Part shown: piece after piece, positions 22,471-34,552 of the stretch
Position numbering within the stretch: the first letter of the stretch is position 1
How the letters are laid out: each line of letters starts with the position of its first letter
NCBI GenBank assembly: GCA_027924585.1
Contig: BSBM01000106.1
Span: 38,393,501-38,457,500, forward strand
Direction of reading: 5' to 3'
Length of the DNA stretch: 64,000 nucleotides
Source: Larix kaempferi
Lineage: Eukaryota > Streptophyta > Pinopsida > Pinales > Pinaceae
Translations under genes and position numbers: made by a program
Notes under the pieces: model-generated
Database searches by the model: none
Seen by the model: the letters and a program-made list of their open reading frames with translations, nothing else
What the model was told of the DNA's origin: nothing

Positions 22471-23513
22471 CTACAAATATTTAGGTATTTTCCTAGGCCA
22501 CACAATCTCATTTGTTTCTTATGAAGTAGTTCATCCTACTCAAGAAAGGAATGATGAAACTAGAGTCGATGTAGATTTTTTTAAGAAAGATCCATCAACA
22601 AACTTGATGAACGATGAATTGAGAAGATCATATATCTTCTTTTGAACATTATATTTCTTCATAACCACATATAAGAACAAATCCGAAAGTGAAGGTTTCG
22701 TTTAGTCATATTTTGAAAGACAACTTGGTTTATTTGAAGCACTGAACAAACCTTGTAAAATCAAGAAGAGAACTGTCTGGGGATCATATTATTGTTTGAG
22801 TCTATAGGACTAAGTTAATGTACTAATGGATAAATCTTACATGAAGGTAGAAATTATACTCCTTGACATTATTGAGACAGAGGTCTCCATAGAAATTTGA
22901 ATCAATCTTAAATAAAAGTAAACTTGTAAAGGGATACACTTGTTCTTGTCAAGTAGATTGGTGAGCATTTTGAACAAACAATCAAATAATTGACACATCG
23001 AAAATGAATAAGGTTGATGATTAAGAACAAGCTTAGTAAGAAGATATCCATGATAACTAAATGATATCTTGGTGCTGCATGTGATCATATATTGTAAGTG
23101 GAAGATGGTATCTCCCATATTTGGCAGTGATTACATGACAATATTTTGAGAGAATGATGATGATATGGCAGGTGAATGCGTATGTGATAGAAACTATGGT
23201 AATCCAATGATCACAATGATGCAACTACAAGAACAAGGTTTGAGCACACAATTCCACTTGATATAGGTCGAGCTAACATAACAACATTGAAATCCCATTG
23301 TCAAAATTAAGAAGATCGCATACTTTTTGGGAACTCATCAGCTACATCAAGCTGTTTAGAAGAATATTAATGCATTGGATAATGCCAATAAGTCCAACAA
23401 TACATGTACATGCTCTGAAGTTCTGAGTAACAATATTTTCAAAGTAGGACCAAGAATATATTGATGTTTTTTTTTTTGGAAATCTAACTAATGCATGGAA
23501 TATGCCTTGGTAA
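22471..23513. other. unassigned AT-rich stretch
   Basis: No family was recognised. Small open frames exist on both strands (for example 22837-23118 minus and 22430-22645 plus), but they show no motif, repeat or compositional support. The partner LTR of the short-LTR copia was looked for here and not seen. Confidence 0.4.
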
Positions 23514-24035
23514 GATTGGACATTCTAGAGGATTATTGTATGTTTCGTGGATATTAGTATTGTCAAAATGATGGGAATTGATGGGAATACTTTTGGAGAG
23601 AATCATGATGCTTCGATATATTCTTTCAATCAAGAAGGGAGAGAGAAGTTTATTTTCTTACTAACAATCAAAGCTAAATACCTTGGTATTAATTTTTCCT
23701 TAGCAGATGTTGTCATTCTAAATGATAGTGTCTGTAATCCACAAGTGGAATTACAAGCCTAAGATCATGCACATAGGATAGGATGTTTTTGTACAAAGTA
23801 CACTATAGAGGAAAAAGTGATTGAAAGAGTATATAAGAAGTGTGCACTTGATGGTTTGGTCATAAAACAAGGAAATTTGGCAGAACAAAATACTGCAAAT
23901 AAGGATAAATCATTGTATATGGTGAGGTTTTGTGCAGAAATGGTCATTAGCTCTAAATATAGTACCATGACTAAAGTGAAGATGGTAGTGTTGATGAAGC
24001 TGTTGGAAAGCTTGTTATCATTGATGTCAAATTGA
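23514..24035 (+). pseudogene. ISWI-type SNF2 chromatin-remodelling ATPase fragment
   Basis: The frame reads RLDILEDYCMFRGY then a stop, YCQ, IDGNTFGENHDASIYSFNQ, EKFIFLL, LGINFSLADVVILNDSVCNP, a stop, and DHAHRIG. It continues FCTKYTIEEKVIERVYKKCA, LDGLVIKQGNLAEQNTANKD and MVRFCAEMVISSKYST. These follow SNF2 helicase motifs V and VI and the downstream segment of plant ISWI (CHR11/CHR17 type) in exact order. The usual GLGIN and QAQDRAHRIGQ motifs are eroded, and about nine codons after HRIG are deleted. At least three stops and a frameshift near the end show that it is dead. No introns interrupt the roughly 170 codons, which suggests a retro-copied or captured fragment. The upstream ATPase lobe is absent. 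Confidence 0.85.
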
Positions 24036-24261
24036 AGCCATGAAAATAAGATAATAAAAATCCTTGGAGAACCTTGAAGGAGCCTTGACATAAGTGTATA
24101 TAACTCCAAAGTGGTCCCCTTATGGTGTAGCTATTAAGCATCACCCTCATGGGATGAGATAACACGTGGTTGTTTCCACATGCCCACTTTGAGTTGCACA
24201 CAATTTGAGCAAGTGAAGAAGAACCTAAGTGATGATAATGTGTCCACATAACCATGATGAT
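24036..24261. other. unassigned spacer
   Basis: Lies between the ISWI fragment and the CGACG-rich block. Nothing is recognised in it. Confidence 0.35.
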
Positions 24262-24529
24262 GTGACACAACAAAATTTGAACCCAAAATACGATGAGAAA
24301 ATGCGACGAATTCCGACGAAATTGACTATGTCGTCGGATTTCACCTTTAAAATTACGAATTTTGATCAATTTTTTTTAATTGATACCTAGAATTGTCGAA
24401 TATCCGACGCCCATCGGTTATTCGACAACTCTCACCGGATAACCGACATATAGATTATAACGGTAACTATGATAATATCATTAGAGATCCGACAAACTTT
24501 AAATTTTAGAAACTATAAATTATGGAAAC
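24262..24529 (+). mobile_element. probable 5' subterminal region of a CACTA element
   Basis: A dense set of CGACGAA, CCGACGAAAT, GTCGTCGG, CCGACGCCCATCGG and CCGGATAACCGAC motifs in both orientations resembles CACTA subterminal repeats. Similar CCGAC and GCGACGG motifs resume at 51042-51080, after the long-LTR insertion and just upstream of the transposase. ACACAACAAAATTTG near 24266 may be a decayed terminus; a canonical CACTA end is not visible. Confidence 0.4.
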
Positions 24530-25340
24530 TGTAATGCCCCTAGAATGCCTGTAGAGTTTGGAAGCACTTGTCGAGTGACCCAATAGAATAAACTTTGATA
24601 TAGTGGTCCTTTGAGTTTATATGTGTCTTCACGATTGAGAAACACCCGATGATGTGCATGACGACAAATTGATCAATGAAAACAATGAATTGAATGGCAT
24701 TTGTGGAAATGGATAATTTATCTAAATTTGATGAATAAATGTATGTTTTCTTAACGATTAGCTGTTTTATGAAATATATGATGTGTATACATGAATATGC
24801 TACTTAACAGTTAGCTATGTTATGAAATATGTGATGTGAAGGAAAGAAATGCATGATGGCTTAATGATTAGCAGATTGACGAAATATATGATGTATGAGT
24901 AAATTATGGTTGCTTAACGATTAGTATATTATGAAGTGAATTATGCTAAATGAGAACAGAGCTATTAATGTGTGCTTTTGAGCATGTGTGTAGCGACAGG
25001 TGAAATGGTTCACTGACAGACTCACAAAGGAATTAAACGGGTCGTAGAGTACAAATAAATCACACACATAAGGATGAGGACGGTGTTGAATTCCTACGGA
25101 ATCCATGCACGAGTTCAAAATCCCTTATAAGCCGCTTACTCAGGGACGCGTGCAGTTGTGCGAAGTGGACCATGACGGAATTGGTCACGTACGAGGTTGG
25201 GGGGCGCGTAGTAAGAACGACTTACTCCTCAGTGCCATTAGTCTCCAATAGAGTGTAGACGGAGGATTGAAGGTAACGAATCCTAAATCCGTACAAGAAG
25301 TTCCTGCAAATCAGAATAGAACGAAGAAGTATCAACGGAA

Positions 25341-25513
25341 GGACCCAACGATGTGGTACCTTGTCGATAAACGAAAATGATGGATGAAAGGACCCAACGA
25401 TGTGGTACCTTGTTGATAAATAAAAATGATGGACGAATGGACCCGATGGTGTAGTACCATGTTGACAAAAAGAAAATGAGGGACGGATGGACCCAATGAT
25501 GTGGTACCTAGAC
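25341..25513. repeat. 49-bp tandem repeat in LTR
   Basis: Four units start GGACCCAACGATGTGG-like at 25341, 25390, 25439 and 25489. The same array occurs in the 3' LTR at about 30638-30810. Confidence 0.85.
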
Positions 25514-26114
25514 CCTAGATGAAAACAATTGATGAACATTATGCTTTAAACATGTAAATTGAATTTAGGCCATTTGCACATGAAATAAACCATCGCTGAA
25601 CCAATTTGCATCGTTGTGTATGGGTTGTTATTTACACTCATCTCTAATTAATGGAGAGCAAATCGATCTAGACTTTATCTTTTATGTTGGGTATTTATTC
25701 TATTTTTTTTTCTTCTCTCTATCCGCTAAGGATGAGTTGGCTAAGAGATCGATCCAGGAATACTATGTTGTGTTTTTAATTTTGTTGAGTTGTATTCAAT
25801 CTCTGCTAAAAATTTGATTTAAGATACAAATATGCATTGATCTCCTACGTGTTTTAACCTGGGTATTTATTTTTCTCTATACAAGTAATCCCCAACAACT
25901 TATGGTTCAAATTGTAGTCTCTCTCTTCGTTTCCATTTATCCATATATGCACATGGTAATCACCTGAATTTATGGTCAATTCGTAACCACTCTGCATTTC
26001 CATTTATCTTTCTTTGTACAATCTCATCACAGAATTTATGGTTACAATCACGATCACTCTGTGTTGCAACTATCTTTATCTGTTTATAATCATTTTATCT
26101 GATCTTGTATTGCT

Positions 26115-26490
26115 ATTGCTGAAACACCCAGAATGGGAAAGCTTTAACTCGTTTCATTTGTTCTTTGATCTCTGTGAGAAATGAACTCTAAAACTCCCAG
26201 ATCGGGAAGGCTTTAACTCTGTTCATTTGTAATTTGATTTTTGTGAGAAATAAACTCTAAAATTCCCAGATCAGGAAAGTTTTAACTCGTTTAATTTGTT
26301 CTTTGATCTCTACGAGAAATAAACTCTAAAATTCCCAGATCGGGAAAGCTTTAACTTTGTTCATTTGTTATTTGATTTCTGTGAGAGATAAACTCTAAAA
26401 CGCCCAGATCGGGAAGGCTTTAACTATGTTCATTGGTTATTTGATTTCTGTGACAAATAAACCCTAAAACGTCCAGATCGTGGTGGCTCA
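26115..26490. repeat. 68-70-bp tandem repeat in LTR
   Basis: About six units carry CCCAGATCGGGAAGGC, TTTAACTCTGTTCATTTG and GTGAGAAATAAACTC. Its counterpart in the 3' LTR is about 32255-32630. Confidence 0.85.
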
Positions 26491-27099
26491 AGCTCTGTGC
26501 AATCGTTTAAGTATTTGATCTCGGTTATGGCATATAAACCAACTTGCAATTGAATTCAGTGTTATATAATTCAATTTCCGTTAATATCATTTGATCTCTG
26601 TTATAATGTAATAACTAGCTTTCAATTGAACATGGTGCTATTTGATTTATGTTGATGTTATTGAACCTCAGTATAATTAATTTGTTGCATACGCAAATCG
26701 TGATAGATTGAGCGTTAAGGATCGCTCAATCTCTTATGATTTTTATGTTTAAATTCCAATATTATGTATAACCTTCGTATGTAGGCCAACAATCCCCCTA
26801 ATTCTGGATGGCTGCCATTTGTACATAGCTAAGTCATAGTCACTCCTCCTAACACCTACTACCTTGATTAAAACCCGCAATCATTTATAGTCAGTTTGAA
26901 GCCATCTCCAAACTGTTGGGCGTCTTTCGAGACAATCTTGGATGAGCGACTCGGCAAGTCGGCGCACCTCAACTAGATATCATCGTGTATGACTATAATC
27001 TTTTTATGTAATGGTATAATTGTAGTATTGTGGTTAGCCGATAGGAGATTGTGCATAGTTTAGATTTTTATAATGCAAGGAAGTATGATATAACAACGA

Positions 27100-27705
27100 T
27101 AATATTGAAGTGTTATTCATGTAATTCATACATAAGGTAAAGTTACATTTATGAAAAGAATAGAATGAATTAAATGTTAGGTGAATTACATTATGGTACT
27201 ATATGTTTAGGATAAATAAATATATTGTGGTTTGTATATTATGTTATTAATATTGAAGTGTTATTCATGTAATTCATACTTAAGGTAAAGTTACATTTAT
27301 GAAAAGAATATAATGAATTAAATGTTAGGTGAATTACATTATGGTACTGTATGTTTAGGATAACTAAATATTCTATGATTTGTATATTATGCTATTAATA
27401 TTGAAGTGTTATTCATGTACTTCATAGATAAGGTAAAGTTGCATTTATGAAAAGAATAGAATGAATTAAATGTTAGGTGAATTACATTATGGTAATGTAT
27501 GTTTAGGATAAATAAATGTATTGTGGTTTGTATATTATGTTATTAATATTGAAGTGGCATTCATGTAATTCATACATGAGGTAAAGTTACGTTTATGAAA
27601 AGAATAGATTGAATTAAATGTTAGGTGAATTACATTATGGTATTGTATGTTTCGGATAAATAAATATGTTGTGGTTTACATTTTATGTTATTAATATTGA
27701 GGTGG
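27100..27705. repeat. 147-bp tandem repeat in LTR
   Basis: Units begin at ATTAATATTGAAGTG near 27100, 27247, 27395, 27545 and 27690. The 3' LTR counterpart starts near 33275 and is where the next nested element inserted (33829). Confidence 0.85.
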
Positions 27706-28219
27706 TGTATATTTAGTTCATGCAATAGGACAATTTACAAAAGGAAATGCATAGTTTAAATAATATGTAATTGGTATTGAGGTGCCTCATGTATAAGATG
27801 AATCATTGTGTTGTGAATATTTCATATCTTATAATTTGTTGTGAAATCGTGTTCGCGAAGGTAAATTATGTATAATCCATATCATGTAAACTATATGATG
27901 GAGTCATATAAAAAGAGATGAATGAGACGTAGTATAAAAGTTAGATTTGATAAGAGAATTCCTTATAACCACACTCTTGAGATTAAATGATAGATGATAA
28001 TTATTTGTGCCATATTTTAACCATAGAAGAGTGGTTATAAATGAACTCTTAGAATAAAATGTTGAATGTTAAATACTTGTAAATTTAGGGAATTATAGGT
28101 CATAAAACAATTGAAGAAATGTGCAGCAGGACTACTCACTTAGAGTAAAGGTTTGATTACTTGTGTTTTAAAAAAAAAAACTTACGAAAGTCGAGCCTTG
28201 AAAATGAGAGTCTTACATT

Positions 28220-28230
28220 TGGTATCAGAG
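28220..28230 (+). other. primer binding site (initiator tRNA-Met)
   Basis: TGGTATCAGAG, two bases after the 5' LTR end. Confidence 0.8.
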
Positions 28231-29830
28231 TCGGTCGAGCCTTGAGAGAACTAGACTCATAATTCTATTATTTAAGTTTCTTTTGTTGACATGATTTAGT
28301 TCATTGTTTCATCTAGAAGCGTAATTGTTATTGAATTTTGATTTTATTTAAATGAGCAGAATTAATTTAGTTTCTGAATGTTCAGTTTCTGGAACAAAAG
28401 CAAATTAGTCATATTTAAGGAGAGAAATATAATGTGGATTCTAATGTCTAAATGAATTACTAGATAGTATTTGCATTCAAATATTGGAATCCTTATGGTG
28501 ATTAACTTAAATTCAAAACTATGTCCTAGATAATTGAGGGGAAGGAATTTGATATAGGAAGTCAGAAGCATAGTGAATGAATGGTAACGTAAACTTTTGG
28601 TCAATATAACCCTTTAGGGAGATAGGATAACCAAAATAGATGCACATGTTTTATTGATACTAATAGAGATGATGTACATGTGTCTCATTCACTTGCTTGA
28701 CTAACAATTCAAGTGTTACATTGGTTAAATGACTCGGTTGCTCCATTTGTACCTCAATTATACTCTTTGGAATTGTAAAATTTTATTAGGGCAAATTATA
28801 TTTGAAACTTAGAATTGGAAATGAAGTAAAACGTTAAACTACAAATAGATGAAAATCAAATTTATGCCATTCTGAATATGATGAGCTGAACTCAACAACA
28901 TGGATTTTTCATTATGACAAAACCATTTATGAAAACTAAGGACTACGAACTTGAAATTTAACCATGATATCGAAATGGTCAATTAAGGACTATTTTAGTA
29001 AAACGAAGTATGGAGATGATCAAAACGAAAAGTAGAATACATTGATGCTAACCAATTGACATGGTCGAACCTCGATGGAAGGTCAACAAGCCCTCAATAC
29101 AAAACGCGATGAGGTTAAGAGAACACACATAGTGTTACTTGATGAGTCTATCGAAGTGGTCCTATGACCACATAAATGAAGAAATGAGGTAAGGATGTGA
29201 TAAGCTCATTGATCTAGACATGATATTACTAAAGAAAGGACTAGAAGTTAAATTTTAATATGTTCAACTAATTCTATAAGTTCCGACACTTTGAATCATA
29301 TCATATTGAGAATCAAACTTATTAAGATTTATGGAATTGGAGTAATCATATGGGAATCGGTTTTTGGACTATTTAACAGTCGCTCTTGATTTGTTTATTC
29401 ATATACTGTAGGATGTTTATCTTATCGCCTTGGAGGAAAGGATAGCCAAATGAATTTGAAACCTTGCTTGGATTTGTTGTGCAAAATGATGATTAGGTAA
29501 CTATGGCGTGGCTATGGATGCAAGATAACCTGTAGTTAAAATTGGATATCACGGATCTTCGCGGATGAATTGTAGATATAGGAAATCTAGTTGGGACTAA
29601 CAATTATTGAATGTATTATTGGATTGGAATTACACAAAATTGCGATTGAGTTCCTGGGGGTGTATTGGATCCATGTTGGATGAAATATAAAACTTATGAT
29701 TTATGATTATTGAGAAAAATAGAAGAGAATGACAAGAAAATGAAAATAGGAAATTAAAGTAAATCCTAGCAACGAAATTACGAGAACAAAAATTAACTTC
29801 AGGACGAAATTCTATATAAGAGGGGGTGTA
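28231..29830 (+). other. short interior of the long-LTR element, no recognised coding region
   Basis: 1.6 kb of AT-rich sequence. The longest minus-strand frame (28604-28362) is unremarkable. No gag, protease or polymerase motif was found. It ends in AAGAGGGGGTGTA, a polypurine-like tract before the 3' LTR. Confidence 0.5.
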
Positions 29831-32800
29831 TGTAATGCCCCTAGAATGCCTGTAGAATTTGGAAGCACTTGTCGAGTGACCTGATAGAATAAACTTTGAT
29901 ATAGTGATCCTTTGAGTTTAGATGTGTCTTAACGATTGAGAAACACCTGATGATGTGCATGATGACAAATTGATCAATGGAAACAATGAATTGAATGGCA
30001 TTTGTGGAAATGGATAATTTATCTAAATTTGATGAATAAATGTATGTTTTCTTAACGATTAGTTGTTTTATGAAATATATGATGTGTATACATGGTTATG
30101 TTGCTTAACATTTAGCTATGTTATGAAATATGTGATGTGAAGAAAAGAAATGCATGATGGCTTAATGATTAGAAGATTGACGAAATATATGATGTATGAA
30201 TAAATTATGGTTGCTTAACGATTAGTAGATTACGAAGTGAATTATGATAAATGAGAACAGATCTATTAATGTGTGCTTTTGAGCATGTGTGTAGCAACAG
30301 GTGATACGGTTCAGCGACGGACTCAAAAAGGAATTAAACGGGTTGTAGAGTACGAATAAATCACACACGAAAGGATGACGTCGGTGCCGACTTCCTACGC
30401 AATCCATGCATGAGTTAAAAATCCCTTAGACGCTTACTCGGGGATGTGCGAAGTCGTGCGAAGTGGACCATGACGGAATTGGTCAGGTACGAGGTTGGGG
30501 GGCGCGCATTAAGAATAGACTTACTCCTCAGCGCCATTAGTTTCCAATAGAGTGTAGACAGAGGATTGAGGTAACGAATCCTAAATCCCTACATGAAGTT
30601 CCCGGAAATCAAATGCAACAAAGAAGTATCGACGGAAGGAACCAACAATGTGGTACCTTGTCAATAACAGAAATGATGGACGAAAGGACCCAACGATGTG
30701 GTACCTTGTCGATAAACGGAAATGATAGATGAATGGACCCAACGGTGTGCTACCATGTTGACAAAAATAAAATGAGGGATGGATGGACATGACGATGTGG
30801 TACCTTGACCCTAGACGAAAACAATTGATGAACATTATGATTTAAACATGTAAATTGCATTTAGGCCATTTGCACATGAAATGTATTTTTGTAATTAAAA
30901 TAATGGAGAATATTTTTTTAGGAGAAAATGGTATACCAAACTCTAGCATTTATTCAACCCCACTTGCACCCACAAAAATAGAAATTAGATTGAACATCAA
31001 GGGGGACAGACTTGAGTAAATCTAGGAAGGTAGGTGCACTGTCTTAGAAATATGACACATGGCTGGGTGAGCTAAATTATAATTAAATAATTAAAAATTA
31101 GGAATTTTTGCATGAAGCGACATGTGTCGCAGTGAATTTTCATATTTAAGGAAGGCATGCAGAAGGGTAAAGGGACCCTATGGCTGGATGATTATCGTAA
31201 TGAGTGTAAGTCATTGATTTGCTTCTATTGGAGTTTGGAAAGAGATCTTGGTGGGGGGTAAGCCCATTTATGGATCTCTATTTTTTGTGTGTGAGCTCTA
31301 CGACCCCATTGCTCGGGGGTTCGGGAGGAAGGAGAGTACTCCCAATAAGATAGGGAGGCTAACCGAGGTGTTCGTCGGTGACTCGTGGAGATTGATGGTG
31401 GGATTGAAGCTACAAATTCTTATTCTCCTCAACAAGGATTCGTTCAAGCATCACGGACAGGTTAGAAGCAATTGGATTTTATCTTACTTATTCTCTTTAA
31501 TATGAAAGATCGCATTTTTATTCAGATTGAGTAATGAATTGGATATGGGATTATATTATAATTTTATTGTTGTTTATATATTCGTATGGAATTGTTGTAC
31601 ATTTAAATTAGGTGTGTTCTGATATATATATTTATGTGAATATTGTGCATGAGAATGTATTAAGTTGGGATAATCGTTGTATAGATTAGCAATCCTTATG
31701 TTTGTTTGTTATTTTATAACCATCGTTGAACCGGTTTGCATTGTTGTGTATGGGTTGTTATTTACACTCATCTCTAATTAATGGAGAGCAAATCGATCTG
31801 GACTTGATATTTTATGTTGGGTATTTATTCTAATACTTTTTTTTCTTCTCTCTGTCCGCCAAGGATGAGTCGGCCAATAGATCGATCTAGGCATACTACG
31901 CTGTGTTTTTACTTTTGTTGAGTTGTATTCGATCTCTGCTAAAAATTCGATTTAAGATACAAATAAGCATTGATCTCCTACGCGTTTTAACCTGGGTATT
32001 TATTTTTATCTGTACAAGTAATCCCCAACAACTTATGGTCCAAATCGTAGTATCTCTCTGTGTTTCCATTTTCCCATCTCTGCACACGGCAATCACCAGA
32101 ATTTATGGTCAATTCGTAAGCACTCCGCGTTTCAATTTGTCTTTCTTTGTACAAGCTCATCACAGAATTTATGGTTACAATCACAATCACTCTACGTTGT
32201 AGCTATCTTTCTCTGTTTATAATCATTTTATCCGATCTTGTATTGCTAATGCTAAAATGCCCAGATCAGAAAAGATTTAACTCGTTTCATTTGTTCTTTG
32301 ATCTCAGTGAGAAATGAACTCTGAAACGCCCAGATCGGGAAGGCTTTAACTCTGTTCATTTGTTATTTGATTTTTGTGAGAAATAAACTCTAAAAAGCCC
32401 AGATTAGGAAAGATTTAAATCATTTCATTTGTTCTTTGATCTCTGTGAGAAATAAACTCTAAAACACCCAGATCGGGAAAGATTTAACTCTGTTCATTTG
32501 TTATTTGATTTCGGTGAGAGATAAACTCTAAAACGCCCAGATTGGGAAGGCTTTAACTCTGTTCGTTGGTTATTTGATTTTTGAGAAGAAATAAACTCTA
32601 AAACGTTTGGATTGCGGTAGCTCAAGCTTTGTGCAATTTTTTAAGTATTTGATCTCGTTTATGGCATATAAACCATCTTGCAATTGAAATTAGTGGTATA
32701 TAATTCGATTTCCATTAATATCATTTGATCTTTGTTATAATGTAATAACTAGCTTTCAATTGAACACGGTGCTATTCAATTTCTGTTGATGTTATTTGAC

Positions 32801-33829
32801 CTCAGTATAATTAATTTGTTGCATACGCAAATCATGATAGATTGAGCATTAAGGATCGCTCAATCTCTTATGATTTTTATGTTTAAATTCCAGTATTATG
32901 TATAACCTTCTTATACTGGCCAATAATCCCCCTAATTCTGGATGGCTTCCATTTGTACATAGCTAAGTCGCAGTCACTCCTCCTAACACCTACTACCTTG
33001 AGTAAAACCCGTAATAATTTATAGTCAGTCTGAAGCCATCTCCAAACTGTTGGGCGTCTTTCGAGACAATCTCGGATGAGTGACTATGCAGGTCAGCGCA
33101 CCTCAACTAGCTATCATCATGGATGACTAGAATATTTTTATGTAACGGTATAATTGTAGTATTGTGGTTAGCCGATAGGTGATTGTGCATAGTTTAGATT
33201 TTTATAATGCAAAGAAGTATGATATCACAGCGATAATTGTCAATGGTAGAAGGATTGTGGTTTGTATATTATGCTATTAATATTGAAGCGTTATTCATGT
33301 AATTCATACATAAGGTAAAGTTATATTTATGAAAAGGATAGAGTGAATTAAATGTTAGGAGAATTACATTATGGTACTGTATGTTTGGGATAAATAAATA
33401 TATTGTGCTTTGTATATTATGCTATTAATATTGAAGTGTTATTCATGTAATTCATACATAAGGTAAAGTTACATTTATGAAAAGAATAGAATGAATTAAA
33501 TGTTAGGTGAATTACATTATGGTACTGTATGTTTAGGATAAATAAATATATTGTGATTTGTATATTATACTATTAATATTGAAGTGTTATTCATGTAATT
33601 CATAGATAAGGTAAAGTTGCATTTATGAAAAGAATAGAATGAATTAAATGTTAGGTGAATTACATCATGGTGTTGTATGTTTAGGATAAATAAATATATT
33701 GTGGTTTGTATATTATGTTATTAATATTGAAGTGTCATTCATGTAATTCTTACATGAGGTAAAGTTACGTTTATGAAAAGAATAGATTGAATTAAATCTT
33801 AGGTGAATTACATTATGGTACTGTATGTT
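29831..33829 (+). repeat. 3' LTR of the long-LTR element, left part
   Basis: Matches 24530 onward, with the 49-, 68- and 147-bp arrays in the same order. It carries about 834 bp (30883-31716) that the 5' LTR lacks, including TATTTAAGGAAGG near 31143, which could be a core promoter. Confidence 0.88.
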
Positions 33830-34552
33830 TGTTACACCAAAATATCATCACCATGAACCATGTGTCAACTTTGTGCCTAATCCCTGAAGTTCCCTTAGCT
33901 AAAGTGCATTGGTTTTGGGGTTTTCACTAGGGGTTTTCCTTCTCTAAGTACAATGGCGCTCTTTCCCTTCAAACAAGGTGCGTCGTCACACTTTGCACAC
34001 TGACAAGGTGCACCACCGGCACTCTTTCCCTTCATGCAAGGTGCACCAGCCCTTAGTGGCGCTCTGTCTCTTATGCTGGTGAATTTCTAGGTGATCCCTA
34101 TCATCCTTTGGGAGGCATCATTCTTTGAAGGCTTGGCATGGATTGTTGGATGGAAGGTTTCAACATTGAGGCTTAGGTTGTAACATTTTTTCTCTATGTA
34201 TTTCCCTTCATTACAGTAATACAAGTTCTTTCCATAAACATCGTTGTGTTGATAATGTTTATAACTTTCTTCCTTAATCGTTACTTTAGATCAATTTACA
34301 TCTATATATGCTTGTATGTTCATTTGTTTCCACTTGCTCTACAGGGTTTTCTAGTTCAAGATCTGAAGGCTCTGGAGATTGGATCAACAAAGAGGAAAGG
34401 CATTCGAAGACTTCGGGTAAGTGATCTATCCGTTAACTTGCATCTCTATTGATCTAGGAAAGAAGGTTGTATTTTGTACTTCAATTGTTCTAGATTCGCA
34501 TTGAACTAGAGAGATCTGGCTCGCGTCCGCTCGAGTAGATTGTCCAACAACA
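33830..34552 (+). repeat. 5' LTR of gypsy-type element (promoter-deleted)
   Basis: 723 bp against 959 bp for the 3' LTR. About 236 bp are missing at CTGTCTCTT/ATGCTGG (near 34072), including the TATAAATA box present in the other LTR. The following sequence (TTTTTGCGACCACA) is not a clear tRNA-Met primer site. Confidence 0.88.

Larger units (their letters stand above)
24530..28217 (+). repeat. 5' LTR (3.7 kb) of the long-LTR element
   Basis: Contains three internal tandem arrays listed separately. Compared with the 3' LTR it lacks about 834 bp at 25585/25586. Confidence 0.88.

Noticed and set aside
22837-23118. Hydrophobic 93-codon minus-strand frame
   Set aside because: No motif, neighbour or repeat supports it, and AT-rich DNA yields such frames by chance.
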